Counted from the first letter of the stretch, positions 16,524 through 25,903 are shown. The stretch: DNA of 64,000 nt from Helicobacter sp. 11S03491-1 (GCF_002272835.1 NZ_MLAO01000003.1:62001-126000); one strand, 5' to 3'. A program made the numbers and translations. The notes: a model not told the origin generated them from the sequence alone.

Positions 16524-17666
16524 TTAATCTATCGCTAAAACATTTTGGATATACTTTTTATCTTTATCAAAATTAAACTTCAAATTACCAAACAAATGAT
16601 CATAATCAGGCTTATAAAGTGCAGCTATTTTTACTCTGGAGCACAAGTCTTTTTTGCTGGAGTCAAGATAGTCTTTTAAACTTATATAATCTTCTCCATA
16701 TTTTCCCACACAATAAGCCTTTCTTTTTGGCATACCAAAGTGAAACCAAAAGCACCCAAGAGTTCTAATCCCTGCTGCACCGGCTGTTATTAATATTTCT
16801 ACTTGGTGATCAACAAGATACTGATAAATATTAGAAGAATTAGGAGCAAAAATAGCAGTATCCATGCCGCCATTATAAATATTAAATAATCCAAGAGAAG
16901 CTTTCAGAGACTTTAGAGGTAAATAATAATCCAAAATACATTTTAAACTATTAATTTGACCCCCCCCCCCCGGATGTTGTTGGGTAAGATTGATACCACA
17001 CAAACCATAAGCACATCTTCCATTAATAATAGTCATTAATTTGATAAAATTTTTCATAGAAAGTTTAGATGATAGAATGTTATAAAATTTCCTACATAAC
17101 CTACCGGCTATCTTATGAAAAATATTTCTTTTAGGCTTAGCATAACAATCAGCAGCCAAAATAGCCTCTCTGATCTCTTTAAGTTTAGAAGTGAAATAAA
17201 TCTGATCAGCATCAATTTTCATGCAATATTTATAAGTAATCTTTACAAAACTATAGTTACAATAATGAGCATAATTATGGATAGATTGATTATCACTATT
17301 TAATTCTTTTGTCCTATCAGCACAGTGAGAATTATTCCATGGAAGCACTTCAGGAGTATAATAAAAAAGCTTAATTTTATCAGGATATTTTTTTAGCTTT
17401 TCTTGGCATATTTCATAAGTATTGTCATCGCTTGGCTGCACAGTAATGACAAGCTCATCCAACCCATCAATACAAGTTTCAATAGAAAGTCCAATTGTAT
17501 TAGCTTCATTTTTTGCCCTCAAATGACCGCTAATCCCTAAGGGTCTAGGGTCATCAAGTTTTTTTATCTCTGAAGATAATATTGCAAAAGGAGAATCCTC
17601 TTCCTTGGAAAAAAATTTTTTTGTCAAATCAAATGTTTCAAGTTTTAAGTCAGGTCCTTTTTTCAC
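16524..17666 (-). CDS. Phase-variable glycosyltransferase (GT-A, GT2-like), ON at G12
   Basis: A 380-residue protein. ISGHLRAKNEANTIGLSIE (46-64) resembles the nucleotide-sugar start of GT2-type enzymes, and MKIDADQIYF has a DxD-type motif at 152-154, so a surface sugar transferase is the best call. The start is GTG with an AAGGA site overlapping the cfa stop region, 8 bases after cfa, so they are cotranscribed. A run of 12 G on the coding strand encodes Gly233-236; the frame is open at this length, and gain or loss of one or two G would shift it. Acceptor unknown; lipopolysaccharide or another surface glycan is likely. Confidence 0.7.
   Translation of the reverse strand: MKKGPDLKLETFDLTKKFFSKEEDSPFAILSSEIKKLDDPRPLGISGHLRAKNEANTIGLSIETCIDGLDELVITVQPSDDNTYEICQEKLKKYPDKIKLFYYTPEVLPWNNSHCADRTKELNSDNQSIHNYAHYCNYSFVKITYKYCMKIDADQIYFTSKLKEIREAILAADCYAKPKRNIFHKIAGRLCRKFYNILSSKLSMKNFIKLMTIINGRCAYGLCGINLTQQHPGGGGQINSLKCILDYYLPLKSLKASLGLFNIYNGGMDTAIFAPNSSNIYQYLVDHQVEILITAGAAGIRTLGCFWFHFGMPKRKAYCVGKYGEDYISLKDYLDSSKKDLCSRVKIAALYKPDYDHLFGNLKFNFDKDKKYIQNVLAID
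16960..16971. repeat. 12-base homopolymeric C/G tract (contingency locus)
   Basis: Twelve consecutive C on plus (G on the coding strand) in the middle of a glycosyltransferase gene. Tracts of this length slip during replication in Helicobacter and Campylobacter and switch surface-modification genes on and off. This is the only homopolymeric G/C tract longer than seven that I saw in the window. Confidence 0.92.
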
Positions 17667-17674
17667 TAATATCC

Positions 17675-18841
17675 TTATTTATAAATATATTCTTTAGTTA
17701 AAGGCAAATCATTATTTACATCTTTTGTAAGTAATAACTGAAATAAATCCACACTCCCCACCCGAAAAGCTGAAGCGCAACTATCAAGGTATAATCCCCA
17801 CATACGAATAAATTCTTGACCATATTTTTGGGATATCTTATCTAAATTGTGATTAAAATTTTTATACCAAATATCTAAAGTTTTGGCATAATGGATTCGC
17901 AAACTCTCAGCCATCAAAAGATGAAAATCTGATTCACTCATTATTTTAACAACTTCTGTAAGTGAAGGCAAGTAGCCGCCCGGAAAAATATATTTATCAA
18001 TCCAAGCATTCGTTTCACCCTCAAAACAACACATAATTGAATGAAGTAAAAACATGCCCCCGGGCTTAAGCACTTCTTTGACTTTTTTGAAATAAAATGG
18101 GATGTTTGCTTTCCCTACGTGCTCAAACATGCCTACGCTTACAACTTTATCAAATTGATACTCTGTGCTATCTAAATCTTGATAATTCATGAGTTTGATT
18201 GTGATTTGTTTTTCAAGCCCTGCTTGTTTTACGCGCTCTAGAGCGGCTTTATATTGTTCCTCGCTGATAGTAATCCCCATTACATCAACCCCATAAGTTT
18301 GCGCAGCACGGATTGATAGCCACCCCCACCCACAACCTACATCTAAAAGTTTTTCGCCTTTTTTAAGATCAAGTTTTTTCAAAGTGTGATCGAGTTTTTG
18401 AATTTGAGCTTGATGTAGCGAATCTTGAGGAGTCTTAAAATACGCGCATGAATAACTCCAAGTCTCATCTAACCAAATTGAATAAAAATCATTCCCTAAA
18501 TCATAATGACTTGAAATATTTGATTTTTCTTTGGCTGTGCTTAATGCAGGCTTTATATTATCATATTTATGAAGATAGTCATAATTACCATGCAAATACA
18601 AAACTCTGGCAATTTCATCCATTGATCCCTCAATATCAATCACTCCATTCATATAAGCCTCAGCAACAGTTAAAGACATATCTTTTTTTAAATCACTTAA
18701 TTTTAATGCCCGATTGATTTTAATTGTGAATTTGGGGGGAGTTGAACCATTACGATAAACATCTCCATCCCAGAATTTAACTTCATAATTCCCGACATTC
18801 CATTTTTTTAATGCAAATTTTAATAGCATTTTTGATAACAT
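17675..18841 (-). CDS. cfa: Cyclopropane-fatty-acyl-phospholipid synthase
   Basis: A 388-residue SAM-dependent enzyme that adds a methylene bridge to unsaturated membrane fatty acids. SHYDLGNDFYSIWLDETWSY, LLDVGCGWGWLSIRAA (SAM loop) and VGMFEHVGKANIPFYF are family signatures, and HSIMCCFEGETNAWIDKYIF carries the catalytic region. The length is normal. It has its own extended -10 promoter, and the phase-variable glycosyltransferase follows in the same transcript. Confidence 0.95.
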   Translation of the reverse strand: MLSKMLLKFALKKWNVGNYEVKFWDGDVYRNGSTPPKFTIKINRALKLSDLKKDMSLTVAEAYMNGVIDIEGSMDEIARVLYLHGNYDYLHKYDNIKPALSTAKEKSNISSHYDLGNDFYSIWLDETWSYSCAYFKTPQDSLHQAQIQKLDHTLKKLDLKKGEKLLDVGCGWGWLSIRAAQTYGVDVMGITISEEQYKAALERVKQAGLEKQITIKLMNYQDLDSTEYQFDKVVSVGMFEHVGKANIPFYFKKVKEVLKPGGMFLLHSIMCCFEGETNAWIDKYIFPGGYLPSLTEVVKIMSESDFHLLMAESLRIHYAKTLDIWYKNFNHNLDKISQKYGQEFIRMWGLYLDSCASAFRVGSVDLFQLLLTKDVNNDLPLTKEYIYK

Positions 18842-18871
18842 TTTTTAACCCTTCATCGCAATTTTTATCTC

Positions 18872-18877
18872 ATTATA
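18872..18877 (-). promoter_or_regulatory. Probable extended -10 promoter of cfa
   Basis: TGCTATAAT on the minus strand, a TGN-extended -10 box, about 31 bases before the cfa start codon. The divergent alaS gene starts at 18998; a weaker TAAAAT at 18957-18962 may serve it. Confidence 0.6.
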
Positions 18878-18997
18878 GCACTTCGAGTTCAAAATATTTT
18901 AAACCTAAATTAAAATTTATTTTGTTTTTACTCTAGATTCATGGGGACATTTTAGATAAAATTTTGATTTATCAATATTAAGCAAATCGGGGAAAAA

Positions 18998-21571
18998 ATG
19001 AGTACAGATATACGAGCAAAATTTTTAGATTTTTTCAAATCCAAAGGTCATCAAGTTTATGAAAGCATGCCCTTAGTTCCTGATGATGCAAGCTTGCTTT
19101 TTACAAACGCAGGCATGGTGCAATTCAAAGATATTTTTACAGGCAAAATTCCTGCCCCCAATACCAAAAGAGCTACTTCTGCTCAACTGTGTATCCGTGC
19201 AGGAGGAAAACACAATGATTTAGAAAATGTTGGTTATACAGCAAGGCATCACACGCTTTTTGAGATGTTAGGAAATTTTTCTTTTGGAGATTATTTTAAA
19301 GAAGAAGCTATTGCTTATGCATGGGAATTTATTACGCAGGTACTTGGATTTTCTAAAGATGTGCTTTATGTAAGTGTCCATGAAAATGATTTAGAAGCAT
19401 TTACTATTTGGACCCAATACATAGATGCATCTAGAATCAAAAAAATGGGAGACAAAGATAATTTTTGGCAAATGGGAGATACAGGGGCGTGCGGTCCTTG
19501 CAGTGAAATATTTGTCGATCAGGGAGAAAAATATTTTCATTCCCAAGAAGACTATTTTGGAGGAGATGGGGATAGATTCTTAGAAATTTGGAATCTTGTA
19601 TTTATGCAATATGAACGCAATAGCGATGGGATACTGACTCCATTGCCAAAACCCAGCATTGATACAGGCATGGGATTAGAAAGAATACAGGCTCTATTAG
19701 AAGGCAAACATAGCAATTTTGATTCTTCCATATTTATGCCTCTTATTGAGGAAGTTTCTATACTTACAGGCAAAAAATACACCTATGAGGGAGGAGCAAG
19801 TTTCCGAGTAATAGCCGATCATGGAAGAGCAGTAGCTTTTTTACTTGCACAAGGTGTAAATTTTGATAAAGAAGGCAGAGGATATGTTCTTAGAAGAATT
19901 CTTAGAAGAGCGCTGAGACATGGCTATTTATTAGGACTAAATAAGCCTTTTTTATACCAAATCGTCCAAAAAGTATGCGATCAAATGGGCGGGCACTACC
20001 ACTACCTCTCACAAAAAAAACAAACCATCATGGAACAATGCAAAATGGAAGAAGCAAGATTCTTTGAAACCATAGAATCAGGAATGGAAATGTTTAAAAA
20101 AGAACTTGATTCTCTTCCAAAAAATACAAAATTTAGCGGTGAGGTTGCTTTTAAACTTTATGATACCTATGGCTTCCCTCTTGATTTGACCCAAGACATG
20201 CTAAGAGATAAAAAAACAGATATTGACATAGAACAATTCCAAACCTGTATGCTCCAACAAAAACAACGCGCCAAGGCATCCTGGAAAGGAAGTGGGGATG
20301 AAATAAAAAATGGAGATTTTTCAAAATTACTTCAAAAATTTGGCGAAAACCAATTTAATGGCTATGAATACTCATTTGCTACAGCAAAAATATTAGCTTT
20401 GCTTGATAGTTCTTATCAAGAAATCAACACTCTTGATGAAGAAGGTTTTGTCTTTTTTGATACAACCCCGCTATATCCTGAATCCGGTGGAGCTATAGGT
20501 GATGAAGGCGAACTCTATCTAAAAGGGAAAAAAATCGCTGATGTATTAGACACTAAAAAATACTTTGGTCTAAATATTTCCAGAATACGCCCTTTTCAAA
20601 AAATACACATTGGTGATATTGTAGATATACTTGTAAGCCCCAAAAGAATTGAGACTGCCAAGCACCATAGTGCTACACATCTTTTGCATGCCGCGTTACG
20701 AAAAATATTGGGTCCTCATATTGCCCAAGCAGGCAGCCTTGTAGAACCTTCAAGATTACGATTTGATTTTTCTCATCCTAGCGCTTTAAGCACCCAAGAA
20801 CTTATAAATATTCAAGAAGAAGTCAATCGCATTATCCTCAAAAACATTGAAACAAAAACCGAACTTTTACCTGTCGAAGAAGCTAAAACAAAAGGTGCGA
20901 TGGCTCTTTTTGGAGAAAAATATGGAGAGATTGTTCGGGTCGTAAGCTTTGATGAAGAATCTTGTGAATTTTGCGGGGGAATCCATGTGCAAAATACAGG
21001 CAATATTGGAAGTTTTTACATCCTTAAAGAATCCGGAGTAAGTAGTGGTGTGAGAAGAATTGAAGCAGTTTGCGGAAAGTCCGGTTATGAATATGGAAAA
21101 AATGCTCTACAAACTATTGAAGAAGCCAAAACAATACTCAAAAATCAAGATATTTGTTCAGGTATCCACAAGCTCAAAGATCAAATCAAAGAGTTTAAAG
21201 ACAAAATTTCAAAATCTCATCAAACTTCTGATCTCCATGTATTTGAAGAAATCAAAGGCATTAAACTTATCGTGCAAAAATTAGAGTCTGGAAATATTAA
21301 AGAAATTATTGACAATGCTAAAAATACGTATGATAAAATTGCTATTTTACTTATTTTATGCGAAAATCAAAAAATCTCATTGGCTTGTGGAGTTAAAAAT
21401 GCCCCTATCAATGCAGGAGAATGGGTCAAAAAAACTGCTCAAATCCTAGATGGAGGAGGAGGAGGGAGAGAAGATTTTGCTACTGCAGGAGGGAAAAACA
21501 TTTCCAAACTCGCTGATGCATTAGAATTTGCAAAAAAATTCTTAAAACAAAAGCTTGAGGAGAATATTTGA
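18998..21571 (+). CDS. alaS: Alanyl-tRNA synthetase
   Basis: An 857-residue class II synthetase charging tRNA-Ala. The catalytic domain begins IRAKFLDFFKSKGHQVYES, with the class II region GDTGACGPCSEIFVD near 165 and GMGLERIQALLEG near 225. The editing domain has the zinc ligands HSATHLLHA and CEFCGGIHV. The C-terminal domain ends LDGGGGGREDFATAGGK, the usual DHHA1 motif. Full length. The stop overlaps the maf start by 4 bases, as in the alaS-maf order of H. pylori. Confidence 0.97.
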   Translation: MSTDIRAKFLDFFKSKGHQVYESMPLVPDDASLLFTNAGMVQFKDIFTGKIPAPNTKRATSAQLCIRAGGKHNDLENVGYTARHHTLFEMLGNFSFGDYFKEEAIAYAWEFITQVLGFSKDVLYVSVHENDLEAFTIWTQYIDASRIKKMGDKDNFWQMGDTGACGPCSEIFVDQGEKYFHSQEDYFGGDGDRFLEIWNLVFMQYERNSDGILTPLPKPSIDTGMGLERIQALLEGKHSNFDSSIFMPLIEEVSILTGKKYTYEGGASFRVIADHGRAVAFLLAQGVNFDKEGRGYVLRRILRRALRHGYLLGLNKPFLYQIVQKVCDQMGGHYHYLSQKKQTIMEQCKMEEARFFETIESGMEMFKKELDSLPKNTKFSGEVAFKLYDTYGFPLDLTQDMLRDKKTDIDIEQFQTCMLQQKQRAKASWKGSGDEIKNGDFSKLLQKFGENQFNGYEYSFATAKILALLDSSYQEINTLDEEGFVFFDTTPLYPESGGAIGDEGELYLKGKKIADVLDTKKYFGLNISRIRPFQKIHIGDIVDILVSPKRIETAKHHSATHLLHAALRKILGPHIAQAGSLVEPSRLRFDFSHPSALSTQELINIQEEVNRIILKNIETKTELLPVEEAKTKGAMALFGEKYGEIVRVVSFDEESCEFCGGIHVQNTGNIGSFYILKESGVSSGVRRIEAVCGKSGYEYGKNALQTIEEAKTILKNQDICSGIHKLKDQIKEFKDKISKSHQTSDLHVFEEIKGIKLIVQKLESGNIKEIIDNAKNTYDKIAILLILCENQKISLACGVKNAPINAGEWVKKTAQILDGGGGGREDFATAGGKNISKLADALEFAKKFLKQKLEENI

Positions 21572-22119
21572 TTATTTTAGCCTCTAATTCACCTATCCGA
21601 GCAAAATTATTGCAAAAATTTGGGATTAGTTTTATACAAAAACCCTTAGATTTTGATGAAGACTCTTTGCAAACAACAATCCCTCAAAACTTTGCATATC
21701 TGGCGACTATGGGAAAATATAAAAAAGCTCTTCAAAATTTTGGCTATCAAACTCCAATATTAGCCGCAGATACAGTCGTAAGTGTGGCAGGAATTTTACA
21801 AAGAAAAGCCAAAAACAAAATTCAAGCCCAATCTTATTTGGAATCACAAAGTAATCAAACAATTGAAATCATCACTTGTATGATGTATCGAACTACAAAA
21901 CTTGAATTTATTGATATTTCATCTACAAGATATCAGCTAAAAAACTTCGACAAAAAACATCTCCATAATTATTTGGCGTCTAAAGAGTGGATGGGAAAAG
22001 CAGGTTGTGTGATGATAGAAGGTTTTCACAAAAGTTACATAAAATCCCAAACCGGACTAGAAAGCACAGCTTTAGGGCTAAGCATAGAAAAAATCTTGCC
22101 ATTTTTGGAGATAATATGA
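21568..22119 (+). CDS. maf: Maf-family nucleotide pyrophosphatase
   Basis: A 183-residue Maf/Ham1-fold protein that hydrolyses non-canonical or pyrimidine NTPs. The N-terminus IILASNSPIRAKLLQKFGI matches the family SxSPRR-like motif (here SNSPIR), and PILAADTVVSV holds the catalytic aspartate. The start is TTG, overlapping the alaS stop, with a GAGGAG site at the right distance. The C-terminus overlaps the ccoS start (ATGA). Confidence 0.9.
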   Translation: MIILASNSPIRAKLLQKFGISFIQKPLDFDEDSLQTTIPQNFAYLATMGKYKKALQNFGYQTPILAADTVVSVAGILQRKAKNKIQAQSYLESQSNQTIEIITCMMYRTTKLEFIDISSTRYQLKNFDKKHLHNYLASKEWMGKAGCVMIEGFHKSYIKSQTGLESTALGLSIEKILPFLEII

Positions 22120-22337
22120 ATACAAGCGTGTTAATCGTTATGCTTATTGTTTCTATTTTAATAGGTCTTTTGGGGCTTATAGCTTTTTTGTGGGGGCTAA
22201 AAACAGGACAATTTGATGATGAGAAGAAAATGACGCAAGGCGTGTTATTTGATGGAGTAGATGACCTCAATGAAGCTGCAAGAAAAGAAGAAAAACAAAA
22301 AAATATCAAAAGGAATAAAGATGAACAAAATCTATGA
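22116..22337 (+). CDS. ccoS: cbb3 oxidase assembly protein CcoS
   Basis: A 73-residue membrane protein: one N-terminal helix (residues 5-28), then FLWGLKTGQFDDEKKMTQGVLFDG, of which the WxxKTGQFDD-like segment after the helix is the CcoS signature. It helps assemble the cbb3 cytochrome oxidase. The ATG overlaps the maf stop codon, and the charged tail overlaps the start of the next gene by 17 bases. Together with ccoI at 7.8-10.2 kb, this is the second cbb3 maturation gene in the window. Confidence 0.85.
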   Translation: MNTSVLIVMLIVSILIGLLGLIAFLWGLKTGQFDDEKKMTQGVLFDGVDDLNEAARKEEKQKNIKRNKDEQNL

Positions 22338-23277
22338 TATAGCTATTATTGGTGCAGGTCCCGGAGGTATATCTTGTGCTGTTGAAGGCGTTATTAGCGG
22401 CATTAAGAATATCATCATGTTTGAAAAAGGCGAAGAACATTCCATGACTATTAGAAAATTTTATAAAGATCACAAACGCGTAGATAAAGACTACAAAGGA
22501 CAAAAAGTAGAACTCAATGGTAATATATTTTTCAATGATGGGACCAAAGAAAGCACATTAGAATTATTTGATGAAATTCTTAAAAATCACAATATTGATA
22601 CTAAATTTAAATCTGAAATTGAATCAATTAAAAAATCAAATAATAATTTTTTACTTACTACTACAGATAACCACACTTATCATGCTAAATATATTGTTGT
22701 ATCTATAGGAAAAATGGGACAACCCAATAAGCCTGCTTATAAAATTCCTATTGCATTATTAAAAAAAGTACTCTATAACATCAATGATTGCCAACAAGGA
22801 GAAAAAATTCTTGTTGTTGGGGGAGGAAACTCTGCTGTGGAATACGCTTGTTATTTGGCAACCATCACAGATACAACACTCAATTATCGTCGTACCGAAT
22901 TTAGCCGCATCAATGAATCAAATGCCCAAAATATCGAAGAATTAATCAAGCAAAAAAAGCTCAAAACAAAATTTGGGATTGACATTGAAGCACTTGAAGA
23001 TGAAGAAGAAAAAATTAAAGTCCTCTTTACAGATAAAACTAGTGAGATTTTTGATAAAATAGTTTATGCTATTGGAGGTGTGGCGCCAATAGATTTTCTC
23101 AAGAAATGCGGCATCTCATTAGATGCGAATAATATCCCTATTATCAATGACAAACTTGAAAGCTCGATAAAAAATCTTTTTATTGCAGGGGATATTTTAT
23201 TCAAATCCGGAGGTTCTATCGCAATAGCACTCAATCATGGACATGAGATTATTAAAGAAATTCAAAATAGAGCATAA
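22321..23277 (+). CDS. fqrB: FAD/NAD(P)H oxidoreductase, probable flavodoxin:quinone reductase FqrB
   Basis: A 318-residue two-dinucleotide-binding flavoprotein. FAD loop IIGAGPGGISCAVEG is near the N-terminus, the NADPH loop VVGGGNSAVEYACYL in the middle, and the C-terminal FAD motif LFIAGDILFKSGGSIAIA. It looks like thioredoxin reductase, but the redox CxxC is missing. This fits the H. pylori HP1164 type, shown to be a flavodoxin reductase that links pyruvate oxidation to NADPH. The start at 22321 (MNKIYDIAIIGAG) has an AAAGGA site; an earlier in-frame ATG lies inside ccoS and is unlikely. Confidence 0.75.
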   Translation: MNKIYDIAIIGAGPGGISCAVEGVISGIKNIIMFEKGEEHSMTIRKFYKDHKRVDKDYKGQKVELNGNIFFNDGTKESTLELFDEILKNHNIDTKFKSEIESIKKSNNNFLLTTTDNHTYHAKYIVVSIGKMGQPNKPAYKIPIALLKKVLYNINDCQQGEKILVVGGGNSAVEYACYLATITDTTLNYRRTEFSRINESNAQNIEELIKQKKLKTKFGIDIEALEDEEEKIKVLFTDKTSEIFDKIVYAIGGVAPIDFLKKCGISLDANNIPIINDKLESSIKNLFIAGDILFKSGGSIAIALNHGHEIIKEIQNRA

Positions 23278-23426
23278 TCATTTTCGCAAATATTTATTTT
23301 GTTTAATAAAAAAATATCAATAACTTTTGTTTCCATCGTAGTACTTAAAAATTTGAGTCTTTAAGTGGTTTGTTGGTAAAAGTAGTTTAAAATTAAGAAT
23401 AATCTAATTTTTATGAGGAGTATCCA

Positions 23427-23657
23427 ATGTTTCATGAATACCGAGAAGAAATCTCTCAATTAAAAGCTAAAAATGCACATTTTGAAAAAATTTTTGATGA
23501 GCACAATGAATTAGATCAAAAAATCACTAATGCTGAAAACGGTCTCAACCCAATCTCAGAAATTGAAATTGACAAAATGAAAAAACTCAAACTCAAACTC
23601 AAAGATGAAGTTTATGCAATGATTATGGATTATCGAAAAAATCCTGATGTTAGATAA
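23427..23657 (+). CDS. Small YdcH-like (DUF465) protein
   Basis: A 76-residue charged, helical protein. FHEYREEISQLKAKNAHFEK and a KKLKLKLKDEVYAMI tail fit the DUF465/YdcH family of short coiled-coil proteins of unknown function. ATG at 23427 is preceded by GAGGAG. It is convergent with the ThiD2-like gene, 12 bases apart. Confidence 0.8.
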   Translation: MFHEYREEISQLKAKNAHFEKIFDEHNELDQKITNAENGLNPISEIEIDKMKKLKLKLKDEVYAMIMDYRKNPDVR

Positions 23658-23669
23658 AAGCTAAGTCTC

Positions 23670-24107
23670 TTATCTGGCAAAATATTTTAAGATAAACTCT
23701 TTTTCAATCTCATAAAGCTCATAACGAATATTTTTAAAAATTTCGCTATTTCCAAAATCTTTTAATTCTTCATATTTGAGGTATTCTTCAAGCACTCTGG
23801 AACTTTCTTGTGCACGTTTAAAATTGGCGCTAACAATAGCCTTTATATCTTGACGTTTGGCTTCACTTGAGATAGTCTTTTTCAAAACATCCCCAATGCT
23901 ATCACGACTATTTAGAAGTGAGTTAAAGTGGTTTAAAGTAGCTGTATGTCTTAAATTCTTAAGCCTGGAAGCAATTTTTTTATCATCTTGAAGATACCTG
24001 GCAGTATCTTCAATAACTCGAATCCCCTCTTTAAGGCGATTTAAATTAGCATCTAAAATCCTTTGAATGCCTTTATCTTTAATCGTCTCTTCCACCAAAT
24101 ATACCAA
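23670..24107 (-). CDS. Stand-alone ThiD2-like domain protein
   Basis: A 145-residue helical protein. DANLNRLKEGIRVIEDTARY near residues 19-38, LRHTATLNHFN and ANFKRAQESSRVLEEYLK are the repeats of the ThiD2 family, usually found fused in front of thiamine-phosphate synthase ThiE and shown in other bacteria to phosphorylate HMP-phosphate. Here it is not fused and no thi gene is adjacent. It overlaps the BI-1 gene upstream by 29 bases. Substrate is inferred from the family. Confidence 0.65.
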   Translation of the reverse strand: MVYLVEETIKDKGIQRILDANLNRLKEGIRVIEDTARYLQDDKKIASRLKNLRHTATLNHFNSLLNSRDSIGDVLKKTISSEAKRQDIKAIVSANFKRAQESSRVLEEYLKYEELKDFGNSEIFKNIRYELYEIEKEFILKYFAR

Positions 24108-24774
24108 TTAGTTGCAAAATAGATATAAAGATATTTAAGAAATCTAAATATAAGCTTAGGGCTGCATCTATGGGACTATCATATAGTCCTTTCATCATAT
24201 TTTGGGTGTCATAAGCTACATAAACACTAAATAAAATTGCACAAGCCCCGGCAATAATTGCTTGAAAAGCAGGAGAACCCAAAAAGATATTAACCAATGA
24301 GCAAATGACCACAACAATCAATGCAATAAAAAGCATTTTTCCCATGTTGGCTAAATCTGTTTTGGTTTTAAGAGCAAAAATACTCATAATTCCAAAAATA
24401 ATCGTTGTCATACCAAGCGCTTGCCAAATAGCACCTGCACCTGACTTAGCAATAACAAATCCCAACAAAGGCACCAGCGTAACACCTGATAAAAACGTAA
24501 AAATAAACAACATAGCCACATTTAATCCCGGCTTGCTTTTTGAAAACATCAAACCAAAAAATGCAACAATTTCAGCAATAAAAATTGCCCATTTGTATTG
24601 CAAAACCGCATCAAAATATTGAAACCCTATCAATGCACCAATTGTGGCAAGCAACAAACTTCCGGCAAAAAATTTATAAGTTGTTTTCACAAAGCTTACC
24701 AATGCACTCTCACTCATAGTGCTACTATAACTTTGTGTTTTGTTATTTATATAATCTCTGTCATATAGACCCAT
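24079..24774 (-). CDS. BAX inhibitor-1 (BI-1/YccA) family membrane protein
   Basis: A 231-residue protein with seven hydrophobic helices. FAGSLLLATIGALIGFQYF opens the first, and the family end VAYDTQNMMKGLYDSP followed by AALSLYLDFLNIFISILQL gives the BI-1/YccA signature. Bacterial members are modulators of membrane proteases or calcium leak channels; the function here is unknown. As in H. pylori (HP0920/HP0921 as remembered), it sits beside gapA, here divergent. Confidence 0.9.
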   Translation of the reverse strand: MGLYDRDYINNKTQSYSSTMSESALVSFVKTTYKFFAGSLLLATIGALIGFQYFDAVLQYKWAIFIAEIVAFFGLMFSKSKPGLNVAMLFIFTFLSGVTLVPLLGFVIAKSGAGAIWQALGMTTIIFGIMSIFALKTKTDLANMGKMLFIALIVVVICSLVNIFLGSPAFQAIIAGACAILFSVYVAYDTQNMMKGLYDSPIDAALSLYLDFLNIFISILQLIGIFGGRDD

Positions 24775-24880
24775 TTTTAACCCCTTAGTTTAGATTAATA
24801 CTCCAATCATACATTATTTGTGTCAAGAAATTGTAAATTAAGTAAATCACTTTTGAATCCACTATGAGATAAAATATTAT

Positions 24881-24886
24881 TATAAT
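24881..24886 (+). promoter_or_regulatory. Probable -10 box of gapA
   Basis: TATAAT 22 bases before the gapA ATG, leaving a leader of about 15 bases that is mostly the AAGGAG site. Confidence 0.6.
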
Positions 24887-24907
24887 TTTAAGCCTTAAGG
24901 AGTGTGT

Positions 24908-25903
24908 ATGTCTAAACTAAAAATCGCTATTAATGGCTTTGGAAGACTCGGCAGAAGCATAGCAAGAGTCATTGCCAACAGAGATGATGTAGAATTAGTA
25001 GGGATTAATGATACAAGTGATTGGGAAATACTTGCCTACTTGCTTGAGCATGATAGCACACATGGACATTTTCCTGATTGTATTTCTTATAAGAATAAAC
25101 AACTTTTTGTTAATTTTAAACCTGTTCAAACATTTTCTTGCAAAAATCCTCAAGATTTAGACTTCTCTATCTGTAATGCTGATGTTGTTATTGAGTCATC
25201 CGGTTTATTTCTAACCCAAAAAGAAGTCAAGCACCATCTTCAAAAAGGCATCAAAAAAGTCGTATTTTCTGCACCTACAAATGATGAAACTCCAACTTTT
25301 GTCATAGGGGTTAATCATCAACTCTATAATGGAGAAAAAATTATTTCAAATGCATCTTGCACAACAAATTGTCTAGCGCCTATTTGCAAAATTATAGATG
25401 ACAAGTTTGGGATAGAAGCAGGCATCCTTACTACAATTCATAGTTATACCAACGATCAAAATTTACTTGATTGTGCCCACAAAAAAGACAAAAGACGTTC
25501 ACGTGCTGCTGCAGTTAATATTATTCCCACCACCACAGGAGCAGCCAAATCAATCTATAAAATTCTCCCTAATCTCAAAGATAAACTTGATGGTCATAGT
25601 GTTAGAGTTCCGGTTATTGATGTATCTATGGTAGATTTAAACCTTCAACTTAAAGAAAAAATCTCTACTCAAGATATTAATAATGCCTTATGTGAAGCTT
25701 CCAATAACAATTTCAAAGGAATTTTGGGTATTGATAAAAAATATGGTGTAAGTACTGATTTTCTCAATGATTCCAGAAGTGCTATTGTCGCAGAGGATCT
25801 GACTTTTAGTATTGGCAAAATGGCAAAAATCATGGCATGGTATGATAATGAATGGGGTTATTCTAATCGTATTATCGATTTATGTGTATTTATCAACCAA
25901 TAA
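24908..25903 (+). CDS. gapA: Glyceraldehyde-3-phosphate dehydrogenase
   Basis: A 331-residue NAD(P)-dependent GAPDH. INGFGRLGRSIARV binds the cofactor, and SNASCTTNCLAP carries the catalytic cysteine. The C-terminal WYDNEWGYSNRI is invariant in the family. A GTG two codons upstream (24902) is open but lies inside the ribosome-binding site, so the ATG at 24908 is chosen. It is convergent with the PLD lipoprotein gene. Confidence 0.96.
   Translation: MSKLKIAINGFGRLGRSIARVIANRDDVELVGINDTSDWEILAYLLEHDSTHGHFPDCISYKNKQLFVNFKPVQTFSCKNPQDLDFSICNADVVIESSGLFLTQKEVKHHLQKGIKKVVFSAPTNDETPTFVIGVNHQLYNGEKIISNASCTTNCLAPICKIIDDKFGIEAGILTTIHSYTNDQNLLDCAHKKDKRRSRAAAVNIIPTTTGAAKSIYKILPNLKDKLDGHSVRVPVIDVSMVDLNLQLKEKISTQDINNALCEASNNNFKGILGIDKKYGVSTDFLNDSRSAIVAEDLTFSIGKMAKIMAWYDNEWGYSNRIIDLCVFINQ

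Noticed and set aside
22116-23277. Thioredoxin reductase as the call for the flavoprotein after ccoS
   Set aside because: The redox-active CxxC is absent; the sequence fits the FqrB-type flavodoxin reductase better.
24902-24907. GTG start two codons before the gapA ATG
   Set aside because: It lies inside the AAGGAG ribosome-binding site; the ATG at 24908 is properly spaced.
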